In this document: positions 34,972 to 44,511 of the stretch, piece by piece
How positions within the stretch are numbered: position 1 is the stretch's first letter
Layout of the letters: each line of letters starts with the position of its first letter
The notes under the pieces: model-generated
Databases searched by the model: none
What the model was told of the DNA's origin: nothing
What the model saw: the letters and a program-made list of their open reading frames with translations, nothing else
Position numbers and translations under genes: made by a program
Origin: Methanobacterium sp. UBA44
GTDB taxonomy: Archaea; Methanobacteriota; Methanobacteria; Methanobacteriales; Methanobacteriaceae
Direction: 5' to 3'
DNA length: 64,000 nucleotides
NCBI GenBank assembly: GCA_002494885.1
Contig: DACV01000005.1
Coordinates: forward strand, 1-64,000

Positions 34972-36471
34972 ATGAAAAAAATAGGCCTTCTATATGTAAA
35001 GGGCTCTTTACCCCTTTTTGAAAACTTCGGTAACTTACCTACACATATTGTAGAGAAAAACGGATTGATAAATGGTGAAAAAGCCCATAAATCTCTCGAT
35101 GGCCTCATAATCCCTGGCGGAAGTATTATGGAGTCACAGAGTGTAACAGATTCTTTAAAAAATGAAATTCGGAAAATGGAAAGGGAAGGAAAATTCATTC
35201 TTGGAATGTGTTCAGGTTTTCAGCTCCTTTCCAATAAAATAGACATAGGAAGACGCTCACCATGCCCAATAGAAAGAGATGGGCTTGGAATTCTCGATGT
35301 ATCCTTCAAGCCCATGATTGGAACAGATAGAGTTGAAGCAGAAGTCCTTGATGACTCTTTTTTAACCAGGGGAATGGTTGGAAAGAAAGTTAAGGGATTC
35401 CATTGCCATACGTATGGATTGATAGAAGGAAATGCAGACCCTCTTTTTTTAAGCACAGTTAAAAGAACAGATTATCAGGATAATCCCAGAAAAATCTTAT
35501 CAGGGGTTAAAAACGATGACGGAAACGTCATAGGGACTATGGTTCACGGATGCCTTGACGAAAGTCCTGGGCTTGTAGATAATATTTTTAGCTTTATAGA
35601 TGCCTCTAAAGAAGATATTTTAGAAATTAAAGCTAAAAATAAAGAACTTTCAGCTAAAATTAAGAATGAAATTGGTATTGATACAAATATGTGGGTAAAA
35701 TCATCCCAACATTCATCAAGAAGTCAAAAATTACCTAAAATATTGATGATTGCCAGTACAGGCTCAGATTCAGGTAAAACTTTTTTAACAACAGGAATTG
35801 TTGGAAATTTAAGGAAAAAAGGATTAAAAGTAGGAGTTTTAAAAGTCGGGCCGGATATAAGGGATATAGTTCCTTCTCTTTACCTTAATAAGGAAAATAT
35901 GGAGATATTCTCATCCATTAAAATAGGGAATCTGGGATGGATGGATATGGAGAAGATACTTAAGGAACTGAAGCGCCAGAATTATGACTTCATCCTTGTT
36001 GAAGGGGTAATGAGTGCATTTACTGGGGCTTTAAATGAGAAAATACCATTTTCAACGGCTGAAATTGCAAAGGCAGCGAATATTCCAGTTATACTGGTAT
36101 CCTCATGCAGTAAAGGAGGTATAGAAACAGCTGCAGTTGATATTGTGGGCCATATAGGTGTCATGGATAAACTTGGGGTTCAAACAAAAGGTGTTATCTT
36201 AAATAAAGTATATGACAAGTCAATTTCAGAAATAGCATCATTATTTATAACCAAAAGAACAAATGTAGATGTAATTGGCGAAGTTCCAAAAATTAAAATG
36301 ACAGATAGAGGTAATACTCCTGAAGTGGAGATAAAGCTTGAAGAATTCTGTATGCATGCCATGAAAACTGTTGAAGAATATTTAAATGTTGATCAGATAC
36401 TTAAAATGGCTAAAACTCCGGAATTCAGCGGATATTTATCGTATAAGGATATTATTAAAGGTTTCAGTTAA
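34972..36471 (+). CDS. CobQ/CbiP-related protein with swapped domain order
   Basis: A 499-residue amidoligase-like protein. Residues 1-210 are a class I glutamine amidotransferase-like domain (nucleophile C80 in LGMCSGFQLL; H192 and E197 in MVHGCLDESPG). Residues 255-480 are a dethiobiotin synthetase-like ATPase (P-loop STGSDSGKT at 262-270; FILVEGVMSAF). Cobyric acid synthase has these in reverse order. An amidation or ligation of a cofactor is likely, but the substrate is unknown. It is 41 nt after gatA. Confidence 0.8.
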   Translation: MKKIGLLYVKGSLPLFENFGNLPTHIVEKNGLINGEKAHKSLDGLIIPGGSIMESQSVTDSLKNEIRKMEREGKFILGMCSGFQLLSNKIDIGRRSPCPIERDGLGILDVSFKPMIGTDRVEAEVLDDSFLTRGMVGKKVKGFHCHTYGLIEGNADPLFLSTVKRTDYQDNPRKILSGVKNDDGNVIGTMVHGCLDESPGLVDNIFSFIDASKEDILEIKAKNKELSAKIKNEIGIDTNMWVKSSQHSSRSQKLPKILMIASTGSDSGKTFLTTGIVGNLRKKGLKVGVLKVGPDIRDIVPSLYLNKENMEIFSSIKIGNLGWMDMEKILKELKRQNYDFILVEGVMSAFTGALNEKIPFSTAEIAKAANIPVILVSSCSKGGIETAAVDIVGHIGVMDKLGVQTKGVILNKVYDKSISEIASLFITKRTNVDVIGEVPKIKMTDRGNTPEVEIKLEEFCMHAMKTVEEYLNVDQILKMAKTPEFSGYLSYKDIIKGFS

Positions 36472-36499
36472 AAAAAACATAAAATAAAAATATTGGAGT

Positions 36500-37183
36500 T
36501 TAAAGATTATTTGCTTTAAACTCTTTATAAGCTTTTATTACTTCTTCTCCACTTAAAAAGATTAATCCTTCTTTTTCAGCGTATTTCTTAACTTCGGTAG
36601 TTGGGAGTGAATTCCCAGTTCTATCATCCATCATTTCACAGCAAACACCAACAGGAGTTGACCCCACCATCTCAGTAAGTGCAATGGTCATTTCTGTGTG
36701 TCCCTGGCGCTTTGTTAAAAGCCCTTCTGAACCTCTAAGAAGTGTTACATGTCCCGGGGCTCTGAAATGTTCTCCAAAGTGTGTGTAATTCTCATTTTTA
36801 CAAAGTAGAGCAAGCTCTTTTATTGTTAAAGCTCTGTCATTATCGGTTATTCCAGTAAATGTTTCTCTGTGATTTACTGTTAGAGAAAAAGCAGATCTTT
36901 CATCGTATGGAATGTCAGTTGGTGAAAGTTCACCCAGTAATGGGTATTTATCCTGTGCAGCTTCCATAACATCAGTCATGAAGGGTAACCTAAGCTTTAC
37001 AGCCTCTTCATGGGATACTGCGGCGCAAACTAATCCTCCCGCATCATTTCTCATCCTTTCAAGGTGTTTGGGAGTTATAAGTTCTGCTGCAACAATCATA
37101 TCAGTTTCTCGTTCTCTGTTATCACTATCAAATACTAGAATGATTTCTCCATCTTTAAATGCTTTCAATGCATCGTTTATCAT
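36500..37183 (-). CDS. ribB: 3,4-dihydroxy-2-butanone-4-phosphate synthase
   Basis: Makes the four-carbon precursor of riboflavin from ribulose 5-phosphate. 227 residues, monofunctional, with no GTP cyclohydrolase II domain. Motifs are VFDSDNRERETDMIVAAELI (metal and phosphate site), FSLTVNHRETFTGITDNDRALT, RAPGHVTLLRG and GHTEMTIALTEM. GGAG lies upstream of the ATG. The riboflavin kinase gene follows upstream on the same strand, so both act in flavin and F420 supply. Confidence 0.96.
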   Translation of the reverse strand: MINDALKAFKDGEIILVFDSDNRERETDMIVAAELITPKHLERMRNDAGGLVCAAVSHEEAVKLRLPFMTDVMEAAQDKYPLLGELSPTDIPYDERSAFSLTVNHRETFTGITDNDRALTIKELALLCKNENYTHFGEHFRAPGHVTLLRGSEGLLTKRQGHTEMTIALTEMVGSTPVGVCCEMMDDRTGNSLPTTEVKKYAEKEGLIFLSGEEVIKAYKEFKANNL

Positions 37184-37289
37184 TTGATCATAACTCCTTT
37201 AGATTATTATCTAAAATTTTATAAATTGGACTAATTGGTTATTATATTGAGTATACTTAACTATTTGCATAAAATTATAATAACAGAAT

Positions 37290-37670
37290 TCAATATTCAA
37301 AGCTGATTTTAACGTAATCTCCATCTTTAACATCTAATTTCTTTTTAATGTTTTCAGCAGCTATAAATTCAATAATATTTTCTCCATGTGTGGTTTTTTT
37401 TGGGAAAACAACAGCTCCATTTATTTTTTTGTTTAAAATAGCTTTTATAAGAAGTACATCTCCAAAATTCTCCTTACCTTCAATGATTTTCAGCTTGTCT
37501 CTGGGGATATTATGAATATTATCAATTTCACTGGGGCCTATTTTGATGTTTAGAGTACCTGGAAATGGGCTGAAATTGAGTTTATCTTTAAATTGTGTTT
37601 TGTATACGGGTAAAGACATGAAATAAGCTCCTTTTCCATGTCCGGACGTTATAATTCCTTTGATTTCCAT
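37290..37670 (-). CDS. ribK: CTP-dependent riboflavin kinase
   Basis: Archaeal enzyme making FMN from riboflavin with CTP. About 126 residues of the DUF120 fold: TSGHGKGAYFMSLPVYKTQF near the N-terminus, PFPGTLNIKIGP, and VVFPKKTTHGENIIEFIAAENI. The ATG at 37670 follows GTGAT. A GTG three codons earlier overlaps it and is rejected. Unlike many homologues it lacks a fused helix-turn-helix domain. It sits next to ribB. Confidence 0.93.
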   Translation of the reverse strand: MEIKGIITSGHGKGAYFMSLPVYKTQFKDKLNFSPFPGTLNIKIGPSEIDNIHNIPRDKLKIIEGKENFGDVLLIKAILNKKINGAVVFPKKTTHGENIIEFIAAENIKKKLDVKDGDYVKISFEY

Positions 37671-37748
37671 ATGGATCACTTTATTTTAGTTAAATTCATT
37701 ATAAATTATTATTTTCTGACATAGGCTTTGCTTTAAAATTAAATATTT

Positions 37749-38480
37749 TTAATTTAAATCATTTTTCATGGCTTCAGTAGCTAATATATGGGCTTGCCTT
37801 AGAGGTTCTGGCATTTTAAATACTGATGTTTTTTGTACAATCCTAATTGCAGTATTCAGGGAGATTTTATGTCCAGTACTGATGCATTTATGTCTGTTAC
37901 ATGCTCCAACTGGCTTATTTTTGATTTTTATGATTTTAAATGAATTACCAAAGGATTTGTAATTCCCGCCAATTAACCTTTTTGCAACACCAAGCGTCGG
38001 TACATCCATGAGAAAGCCTACATGGGAGGCAAGTCCAAATCCTCTTGGATGCATGATACCATGCCCATTTACCATTAAAATATCAAAACTATTTTCAAGC
38101 TTTTTTAAGACAGAAATTACAGCATCAGCTTCTCTAAAACCCAGAAATTGAGGAATATAAGGAAATAAGAGCTCTACTTTTAAGATCTTTTCCTCTAAAA
38201 CATGAAGAGAATTAAAATCCATAACCACAGCGGCAGCAATAGCATAACTATCCCTTGAAAAAGATATGTCAGCTCCAGCTACTTTTTTAACTTCCTTAAA
38301 GCTATCTTCTTCTAATATATGCTTTGAAAGATTATTCTGTATGTTTGCAAGCCGCCGAAAAATCCCACAAAATCTTTGATTTTGTGATTGTAAACATTGC
38401 GTGTTGTTGACTTTGATTTTTCGGGCATCAAAAATTCTTCGAATTTTTGAATGATACTGGGTTAAATTACAGGAACACAT
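37749..38480 (-). CDS. nfi: Endonuclease V with a palindrome-encoded N-terminus
   Basis: DNA/RNA repair nuclease cutting near deaminated bases. The core is clear: VAGADISFSRDSYAIAAAVV (catalytic Asp), GFREADAVISVLKKL, VNGHGIMHPRGFGLASHVGF and TLGVAKRLIGG. Homology seems to begin near residue 44 (LANIQNNLSKHI). Residues about 11-42 are encoded by the palindromic element at 38355-38450, and no ATG, GTG or TTG exists in frame between it and the core. Either the element is translated as an in-frame insert, or the real start is non-standard or lost. Confidence 0.88.
   Translation of the reverse strand: MCSCNLTQYHSKIRRIFDARKIKVNNTQCLQSQNQRFCGIFRRLANIQNNLSKHILEEDSFKEVKKVAGADISFSRDSYAIAAAVVMDFNSLHVLEEKILKVELLFPYIPQFLGFREADAVISVLKKLENSFDILMVNGHGIMHPRGFGLASHVGFLMDVPTLGVAKRLIGGNYKSFGNSFKIIKIKNKPVGACNRHKCISTGHKISLNTAIRIVQKTSVFKMPEPLRQAHILATEAMKNDLN
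38355..38450. repeat. Nested palindromic element inside the nfi reading frame
   Basis: CCGAAAAATC (38355-38364) and GATTTTTCGG (38415-38424) are a perfect 10-bp inverted repeat enclosing CACAAAATC/GATTTTGTG (38366-38386, TTT loop). A second hairpin TCAAAAATTC/GAATTTTTGA (38428-38450, TTC loop) follows immediately. Stem words, loop size and nesting match the clusters at 8.6-8.9 kb and 21.7-21.9 kb. Here alone the element lies within a coding frame. Confidence 0.85.
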
Positions 38481-38492
38481 AACAGCTCAGGT

Positions 38493-40088
38493 TTAATCTT
38501 CAAGTACACATGTTATTGTACAAAATACAGGTCCTCTAACATCAATAGATTTATTTTTACTGGTTATGTAACTTAATGCCACTTCATCCAGCCTTAAATT
38601 TATATCTGAAATGGATCTTGATATTGGAACTCTAATTGTAACTTCTTCTTTACTGCTTACAACCATCTCTTCAATTTTATAAGCAGCATATGCAGAAATT
38701 CCGCCCATATAACTGATTTCAGTTGATATTCCTTTGTTTAAAGCTTCTAAAGCTTTTTCATCTTCAATATCTTTTATTGGAACTCCAATTATATCGCCGT
38801 TATTTATGTAAATCTGGTTCCATGCAGCAGGTCCTAAAAGCTTTGTACCTTTTTCAGGTTCTACTGCTTTAACATGGATGTTCTTACCTAAAAATTCCCC
38901 ATTAAAGACTGTAAATTCACATGGAGATGGAACATCGCTGTTTTCTTTAAATGTAGTAATTATTTTATCCATTAGTTCTCTACCCTCGTCTGTTGCAGGA
39001 TAGTAATTAATTCTAAGCATTGAAGCAATTTCTCTGTCTGAAAGCTTCCATTTTCCATATGTTTGGGGATAAACCATTGCCCTTATGTCTTCCTGATTGT
39101 AAAGGAGCATGGCTATTCTTTCGGCTCCAACACCGAGATTCAGAACTTCTTTTTCAATACCATACTTAGCAAGTGCAATTGGAGAGTACAATCCGAATGT
39201 GGCCACTTCAACCCAATCATTGAGCTTGGGATGATATCCATATACCTCTGTTTGTGTTCCTAGGGTATAATATTTTGATTTTTTCTCATCAGGGGTAAAT
39301 TTGAACTTTTCAAATCCAAAATACTCAAGGAGACTTTCAGATATTGCTTTACCATAATCCAGTGAAATTTCATCATCAACAACAACACATGAAGCTGAAT
39401 GATAGGTCATAAGGTGACTTGCATCTTCTTTCTGCTCTCTTCTAAAACATCTGTCAATTGAGAAGAGTTTAATCGGTAACTGGTGCTTATTATGAATATT
39501 TTGGAGAGTGATGAACCATCCAGAGGTCATGTGGGATCTGAGGGTTGTTTTTGATGGAATTGGCCTTAATTCATGGATTTCAGGAAAGACTTTCTGCAGA
39601 ATACGAAGACCCAAATCATCTTCAACCTCCAGAGAGGCTGAAACATCATGGACGAGGTCATCTCCACTCACATCGCCCTTTTTATATCCTCTAAAAACCT
39701 CTTTAAGTCCATTTACCTTTTCTTCATTTAATGAAACTCCAAGCTTTTCAATAAGTTCAATTTTATCCATTCCAATTCCTATATCCGGTCTTGGAAGTCC
39801 GGAAAGGTAAAAACATCTATCTAGGACTGCCGGAGCCTCAGGACCGAATTGCTTGTATATATGCTCTTCTTCAATAAAAACAGGGTTTACAGCTTCACTA
39901 AAACCCAGATTTAAATAAGCATTTCTTAAACTGGAAATGGTGTCATAGAGCATGTGGGTTTTACTGGTATTAAGATGTATCCGAGGATATTCATCATCAT
40001 GATGGGGTTTACTGATTGTTTGGGAGGTCATCATCCACGCTTTTTCAAAATCTTTCTTTGCCAGCTTTATTATCTTCTTTTTATCCAA
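38493..40088 (-). CDS. sepS: O-phosphoseryl-tRNA(Cys) synthetase
   Basis: Charges tRNA-Cys with O-phosphoserine, later converted to Cys by SepCysS, the indirect cysteine route of methanogens. 531 residues, the family size. Class II core: TSKTHMLYDTISSLRNAYLNLGFSEAVNP, LRSHMTSGWF, RCFRREQKEDASHLMTYHSAS (motif 2) and LGVGAERIAMLLY (motif 3). The start is TTG at 40088, 6-7 nt after GGAGG. PheRS alpha is related, but the N-terminus and length fit SepRS. sepcysS is not in the window. Confidence 0.95.
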   Translation of the reverse strand: MDKKKIIKLAKKDFEKAWMMTSQTISKPHHDDEYPRIHLNTSKTHMLYDTISSLRNAYLNLGFSEAVNPVFIEEEHIYKQFGPEAPAVLDRCFYLSGLPRPDIGIGMDKIELIEKLGVSLNEEKVNGLKEVFRGYKKGDVSGDDLVHDVSASLEVEDDLGLRILQKVFPEIHELRPIPSKTTLRSHMTSGWFITLQNIHNKHQLPIKLFSIDRCFRREQKEDASHLMTYHSASCVVVDDEISLDYGKAISESLLEYFGFEKFKFTPDEKKSKYYTLGTQTEVYGYHPKLNDWVEVATFGLYSPIALAKYGIEKEVLNLGVGAERIAMLLYNQEDIRAMVYPQTYGKWKLSDREIASMLRINYYPATDEGRELMDKIITTFKENSDVPSPCEFTVFNGEFLGKNIHVKAVEPEKGTKLLGPAAWNQIYINNGDIIGVPIKDIEDEKALEALNKGISTEISYMGGISAYAAYKIEEMVVSSKEEVTIRVPISRSISDINLRLDEVALSYITSKNKSIDVRGPVFCTITCVLED

Positions 40089-40225
40089 CTAATGCCTCCT
40101 GTATATATTTAAATCATCATTAATTCTTTGTTAACTTGAAATTTGATTTCTCTAAATTTTATGTTGATATTAAGAATTTTGAACTGATCCTTTTTATATT
40201 TAGTTATAGTGCTAATCAAATCAAA

Positions 40226-40233
40226 TTTAAATA
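40226..40233 (+). promoter_or_regulatory. TATA box of a leaderless transcript (tfrA)
   Basis: TTTAAATA is centred about 26 nt before the ATG at 40256, and no ribosome site is present in the short gap. The mRNA is therefore probably leaderless. Confidence 0.6.
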
Positions 40234-40255
40234 AGATTTAAACCTAAATTTTATT

Positions 40256-41905
40256 ATGGAAAGAGAAATTTATGAATGTGATGTTTTAATTATAGGTTCT
40301 GGTGGAGCAGGATGTAGAGCTGCTATAGAAGCTTCAAAACATGATTTAGATATTATAATAGTTTCAAAAGGATTGTCATTTAAATCAGGATGTACTACGC
40401 TTGCAGAGGGAGGATATAACGCCGCTTTTGCAACTGTTGATTGTGCAGACACTCCTGAAGCTCATTTTGAAGACACACTTAAAGGTGGGGCTTATTTAAA
40501 TGACTCTAAACTGGTTAGAATTCTTGTTGAAGAATCACCCCAGAGACTCATTGAGCTTGAAAAATTTGGGGCGCTTTTCGACAGACAGGAATCTGGAGAA
40601 ATTAACCAGCGCCCTTTTGGAGGACAGAGATTCAGGCGGACATGTTTCCAGGGGGATAGAACTGGTCATGAGATGATGTCAGCCCTCAAAGAGGAAGTTA
40701 TTAGACGGGATATTAAAACAATGGATGAAATAATGATCACATCCCTTATCATGGGCGAGGATGGCCAAAAAGTTATTGGAGCAACAGGATTATCACTTAA
40801 AGACTCAAAATTACTGGTGTTCAAGGCAAAATCGGTGATTCTTGCAAGTGGTGGCGCAGGCTGGCTTTATCCAGTAACTTCAAACACCCTACAAAAAACA
40901 GGAGATGGATTTTCAGTTTCTTACGATGTGGGTGTAGATTTACTTGACATGGAGCAGGTTCAATTTCATCCAACAGGGATGATTTTCCCTGAATCAAGAA
41001 AAGGAGTTCTTGTAACAGAAGCTGTGCGAGGAGAAGGTGGAAGGCTTATTAACGCTAAAGGCGAAAGATTCATGAAAAACTATGACTCCAGAGGAGAGCT
41101 CGCAACAAGAGATGTTGTAGCAAGAGCTATTTATAATGAAATACGAGAAGGAAAAGGAACTCCAAGAGGGGGAGTTTATCTTGATGTTACTCATCTTCCA
41201 GATGAATTGATTGAAGAAAAACTGGAAACAATGCTCCTACAATTCCTTGATGTGGATGTGGACATTAGAAAAGAACCTATGGAAGTTGCACCAACAGCAC
41301 ATCATTTTATGGGTGGTATAAGGATAAATGAACGCGGCGAAAGCACAGTAAAGAATTTATTAGCTGCGGGTGAGGTAACTGGCGGTGTACATGGCGCAAA
41401 TAGGCTTGGAGGAAATGCACTTGCAGATACCCAGGTTTTTGGAAAAAGAGCCGGCGAATCAGCAGCTAAGAATGCTTTGGAAGGGGAAATAGAATCAAAT
41501 GAAGCATTTATAGATGCAGAAGAAAGGCGAATTATGGGATTCTTTAAAAATGGAAGTGTTTATCCATTTGAGATTAAAAAAGAGCTTGAGGAAGTAATGT
41601 GGAAAAATGTGGCCATAATAAGGAATGAAGAAGGCCTAAAAGCTGCATTAAAGCGAATAGTTGAACTTAAAGGAATGTTAAAGGATATGAGAGTGCCTGA
41701 TATTTCAAGTTACAATAATGATCTTCTTGACGCGCTTGAAATAACAAAGATGCTGGAAATAGCAGAGATTGTAACAAAATCAGCACTTTTACGCGAAGAA
41801 AGCAGAGGAGCTCATTACAGAGAGGATTTCACTGAAACAAAGGATGAATGGAAAAAGAGCATTGTTTTTAATAAAAATAAGGATATAAAATTCATTAAAA
41901 GGTAA
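40256..41905 (+). CDS. tfrA: Thiol:fumarate reductase / succinate dehydrogenase flavoprotein
   Basis: Reduces fumarate to succinate for the incomplete reductive citrate cycle. In Methanothermobacter the electron donors are coenzymes M and B through TfrB. 549 residues: FAD site IIGSGGAGCRAAIEASKH, FAD-linking region GCTTLAEGGYNAA, active-site MEQVQFHPTGM and AVRGEGGRLINAKGERF, and GGNALADTQVFG near the end. TfrB is not adjacent, which is normal for this family. The thiol-dependent assignment is by analogy with related methanogens. Confidence 0.9.
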   Translation: MEREIYECDVLIIGSGGAGCRAAIEASKHDLDIIIVSKGLSFKSGCTTLAEGGYNAAFATVDCADTPEAHFEDTLKGGAYLNDSKLVRILVEESPQRLIELEKFGALFDRQESGEINQRPFGGQRFRRTCFQGDRTGHEMMSALKEEVIRRDIKTMDEIMITSLIMGEDGQKVIGATGLSLKDSKLLVFKAKSVILASGGAGWLYPVTSNTLQKTGDGFSVSYDVGVDLLDMEQVQFHPTGMIFPESRKGVLVTEAVRGEGGRLINAKGERFMKNYDSRGELATRDVVARAIYNEIREGKGTPRGGVYLDVTHLPDELIEEKLETMLLQFLDVDVDIRKEPMEVAPTAHHFMGGIRINERGESTVKNLLAAGEVTGGVHGANRLGGNALADTQVFGKRAGESAAKNALEGEIESNEAFIDAEERRIMGFFKNGSVYPFEIKKELEEVMWKNVAIIRNEEGLKAALKRIVELKGMLKDMRVPDISSYNNDLLDALEITKMLEIAEIVTKSALLREESRGAHYREDFTETKDEWKKSIVFNKNKDIKFIKR

Positions 41906-41972
41906 AATTCCTTATTTTCATATTATTTTGATTGATTTATTTGTTTTTTAAATTTTTAAGAGGATTAAATCC

Positions 41973-42512
41973 ATGAAATACATTGCCTTACTTCGAGGAA
42001 TCAATATCGGCAGTAAGAATAGAATAAAAATGGCCGATTTAAGAACTATTTTTGAATCAATGGGATATGAAAACGTTAAAACATATCTTCAAAGTGGCAA
42101 TGTGATTTTCGATGCTGATTCTGATAATGAGACAAAAATTGCAGACAGAATAGAAAAAAAGATAAATAAAACCTTTGGATTCTCTGTAAATATAATTATA
42201 AGGACAGAAAGTGAGCTTAAAGATATTGTTAATAATAATCCATTTATTGAAGAAAACAGAACTGAAATTGATAAGTTTCATGTGACATTTTTAAAAGAAA
42301 AGCCTGATAAAGAAACTGTTTTGAATTTAGACCTAAATAATAATGAAAATGAAAAATTTGAGGTCATTGGTAGAGAAGTATATCTTCATTTGCCAAATGG
42401 ATATTCCAGAACTAAATTGACAAATAACACATTTGAGAAAAAGTTAAAAACCATAGCAACAACCAGAAACTGGAAAACTGCAACCAAATTGCTGGAATTA
42501 TCTAAAAAGTAA
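41973..42512 (+). CDS. DUF1697 family protein
   Basis: A 179-residue soluble protein. The N-terminal YIALLRGINIGSKNRIKMADLRTIFESMGYENVKTYLQSGNVIF is diagnostic of DUF1697, and the C-terminal TTRNWKTATKLLEL also fits. The function is unknown. The family is common in bacteria and scattered in archaea, so past transfer is possible. Confidence 0.88.
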   Translation: MKYIALLRGINIGSKNRIKMADLRTIFESMGYENVKTYLQSGNVIFDADSDNETKIADRIEKKINKTFGFSVNIIIRTESELKDIVNNNPFIEENRTEIDKFHVTFLKEKPDKETVLNLDLNNNENEKFEVIGREVYLHLPNGYSRTKLTNNTFEKKLKTIATTRNWKTATKLLELSKK

Positions 42513-42559
42513 TAAATAGCCCTAAAATGGAAAATTAGGATGAATCTGTTAAATAGATA

Positions 42560-42574
42560 AAAATCAAAGATTTT
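42560..42574. terminator. Hairpin downstream of tRNA-Arg
   Basis: AAAATC (42560-42565) and GATTTT (42569-42574) pair across AAA. On the minus strand this lies 10 nt beyond the tRNA 3' end, so it may end the tRNA transcript. The core word is that of the palindrome family. Confidence 0.4.
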
Positions 42575-42584
42575 AAGATAAGTA

Positions 42585-42656
42585 TGCCCTGACCGGGACT
42601 TGAACCCGGGTAATAGGATCCGCAATCCTACGTGATATCCGCTACACTACCAGGGC
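42585..42656 (-). tRNA. tRNA-Arg (anticodon GCG)
   Basis: Read on the minus strand, the 72-base cloverleaf has acceptor GCCCTGG paired with TCAGGGC (one G-T), a D-arm GTG/CAC, anticodon stem TAGGA/TCCTA with loop TTGCGGA, and T-arm CCGGG-TTCAAGT-CCCGG. The anticodon GCG (42621-42623) reads CGC/CGU arginine codons. Discriminator is A. The 3' CCA is not encoded. No intron. Confidence 0.96.
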
Positions 42657-42845
42657 ATAAAATCAAACTGGTTAATTAGTAACGTAGTTTCATATTCAGT
42701 ATACTCTAATTATTTTTTATCTATTTAAGTTTTTTCAAACGAATTAATTCTAATCTTTGAGATATAGTGTTTTATTTCTATTATGAACATTTTCAGACAT
42801 TAGAATTTAAAATAAATCAATATGAATTTTAATTTATCAGATATT

Positions 42846-44477
42846 TTATTCTTTTTGCTCTTTTTTAGCTAAAAAATCTCTATACTTGAATACCTTTTCA
42901 GGGCATGATAATTCGCACCTTAAACATGCCATGCCACTGCATAAATCAGTTCTAACTTTAGTTTCTCCATTTTCAATGGTTAGCGCATTTTCAGGGCAAT
43001 TTTCCACACATTTTAAGCAATTAATACATCTTTCAAAGCCTGTAGTTAAAATAGATCCTATTTCAACGATTTTTAAACCATATTTACCTAATTCTGGTAT
43101 ATCTTTTTCAAAAATTCGATGTATATTCGGATCAGAAACCTTTGGGGGAATTTTCTGGAAACCATACCTGGCAAGCCAGTCATTGTACATCCAAAATGGC
43201 ATCCCCTGCTGGGAAACGGATAGTTCCAGTGAGTATATTTTTTCAAAAGTTCTGGATGTGGCAAGCGTTATGTGTTTACCACGCATTTCATCTGCTATTT
43301 TCTGTAAATCATCCAGAAGAGCAGGATTCAGAACAATATCTCTGGCCATTGCCAGTGAAGTATTCCCTATCTGGTAAATTTCTTTTGATGAAGGAGGAAT
43401 CTGTCCCACATTCAGCGATTTATTGGGATCTACATAAAAACCTGAAGCACCGGCCATATATGTGGAATCAATCTCATCCAGGAAAATATCAGCTTCTTCT
43501 GCTAAAGTTAAATGCGCAGCTCTAAAGGCACCAAGAGCTTTACCAATATTTTCGATATCCTCTTCTGTAAGATAAATATCTTCCTGTAAATGAATTCTAT
43601 GATCTTTACTTTTTATTTTAGGGAGAGAAATAAGCCCTGTACGTAACCCCAGGCTGTAAGCAGCAATAACTCCTGTTCCTGTAATACCTATAGCTTTTTT
43701 ATTTATATTTCCACTTTGAATAACTTTTCCGCTTGAAGGATCAACCACATCTCCATCCCTTGCTATTAAATTTTCATCCAGAATACGAATTTTCCATCCA
43801 TTATCTGTAAGTTCTAAATCACAAATTGTTCCAGGAGAGGCTAATCTTCCTTTTTCTATCATCTGCCCTTCTATTGCAGGCCCTGCTGCTGCAGAACAGG
43901 AATATACTTCTCCATCTATTACCAAGCCTATTTCAGCATTTGTTCCAAAATCAGAAACCAGATATATGCCTTTTTTTTCTAAAACTCCAGATTTAATTAG
44001 CATGGCAAGAGCATCAGCGCCAATTTCATGTTTAATAGCCGGAGGAATATAAATCTCTGCTTTTTTAGATATTTCAAGTCCTATTTCCTCAGATGAGGTG
44101 ACTGTTGCGTTACGTGGGGGTTGAGTTATTTCCAGCCTTTCAAGAGCATGTTCTCCCCAGTAAGCCAGATCTCTGATTTCAACGTTATGAAAAAGTGAAA
44201 TTTGTATTGGGTTACCGCATACTGCTGTCCTTTCAACATTTCTAAGGTCAATATTTAAATTTTTAATTACATCATTTATAGCCTCAATTAAAAGATAATG
44301 TGCTGTTTCTCTTCCTACTGTTATTGCAAAATGGAGATGGTCTACCACATTAGCACCGGGTAACGGATGTCTGAGAGTAATTGCAGTCGATATTACCTCT
44401 GAAATTCCAAGATCTAATGCCTGTGCTCTAATACCGCTGGTTCCAATATCTATGGCAATTGCGTAACGGTCGCTCAT
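42846..44477 (-). CDS. RamA-like corrinoid-protein reductive activase
   Basis: ATP-dependent reactivator that reduces inactive Co(II) corrinoid proteins to Co(I). About 543 residues: an ASKHA/DUF4445 core (YAIAIDIGTSGIRAQALDLG; GIYLVSDFGTNAEIGLVIDG; AAAGPAIEG) and a C-terminal ferredoxin domain with CINCLKCVENCPEN and CSGMACLRCELSCPE for two [4Fe-4S] clusters, as in RamA. I chose ATG 44477 after GAGGAAA. A longer frame to 44543 would overlap mtaC. It follows mtaC by 34 nt in the methanol operon. Confidence 0.88.
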   Translation of the reverse strand: MSDRYAIAIDIGTSGIRAQALDLGISEVISTAITLRHPLPGANVVDHLHFAITVGRETAHYLLIEAINDVIKNLNIDLRNVERTAVCGNPIQISLFHNVEIRDLAYWGEHALERLEITQPPRNATVTSSEEIGLEISKKAEIYIPPAIKHEIGADALAMLIKSGVLEKKGIYLVSDFGTNAEIGLVIDGEVYSCSAAAGPAIEGQMIEKGRLASPGTICDLELTDNGWKIRILDENLIARDGDVVDPSSGKVIQSGNINKKAIGITGTGVIAAYSLGLRTGLISLPKIKSKDHRIHLQEDIYLTEEDIENIGKALGAFRAAHLTLAEEADIFLDEIDSTYMAGASGFYVDPNKSLNVGQIPPSSKEIYQIGNTSLAMARDIVLNPALLDDLQKIADEMRGKHITLATSRTFEKIYSLELSVSQQGMPFWMYNDWLARYGFQKIPPKVSDPNIHRIFEKDIPELGKYGLKIVEIGSILTTGFERCINCLKCVENCPENALTIENGETKVRTDLCSGMACLRCELSCPEKVFKYRDFLAKKEQKE

Positions 44478-44511
44478 TAAATTTTCCTCGATATTAACCG
44501 ATTTCAAATAT

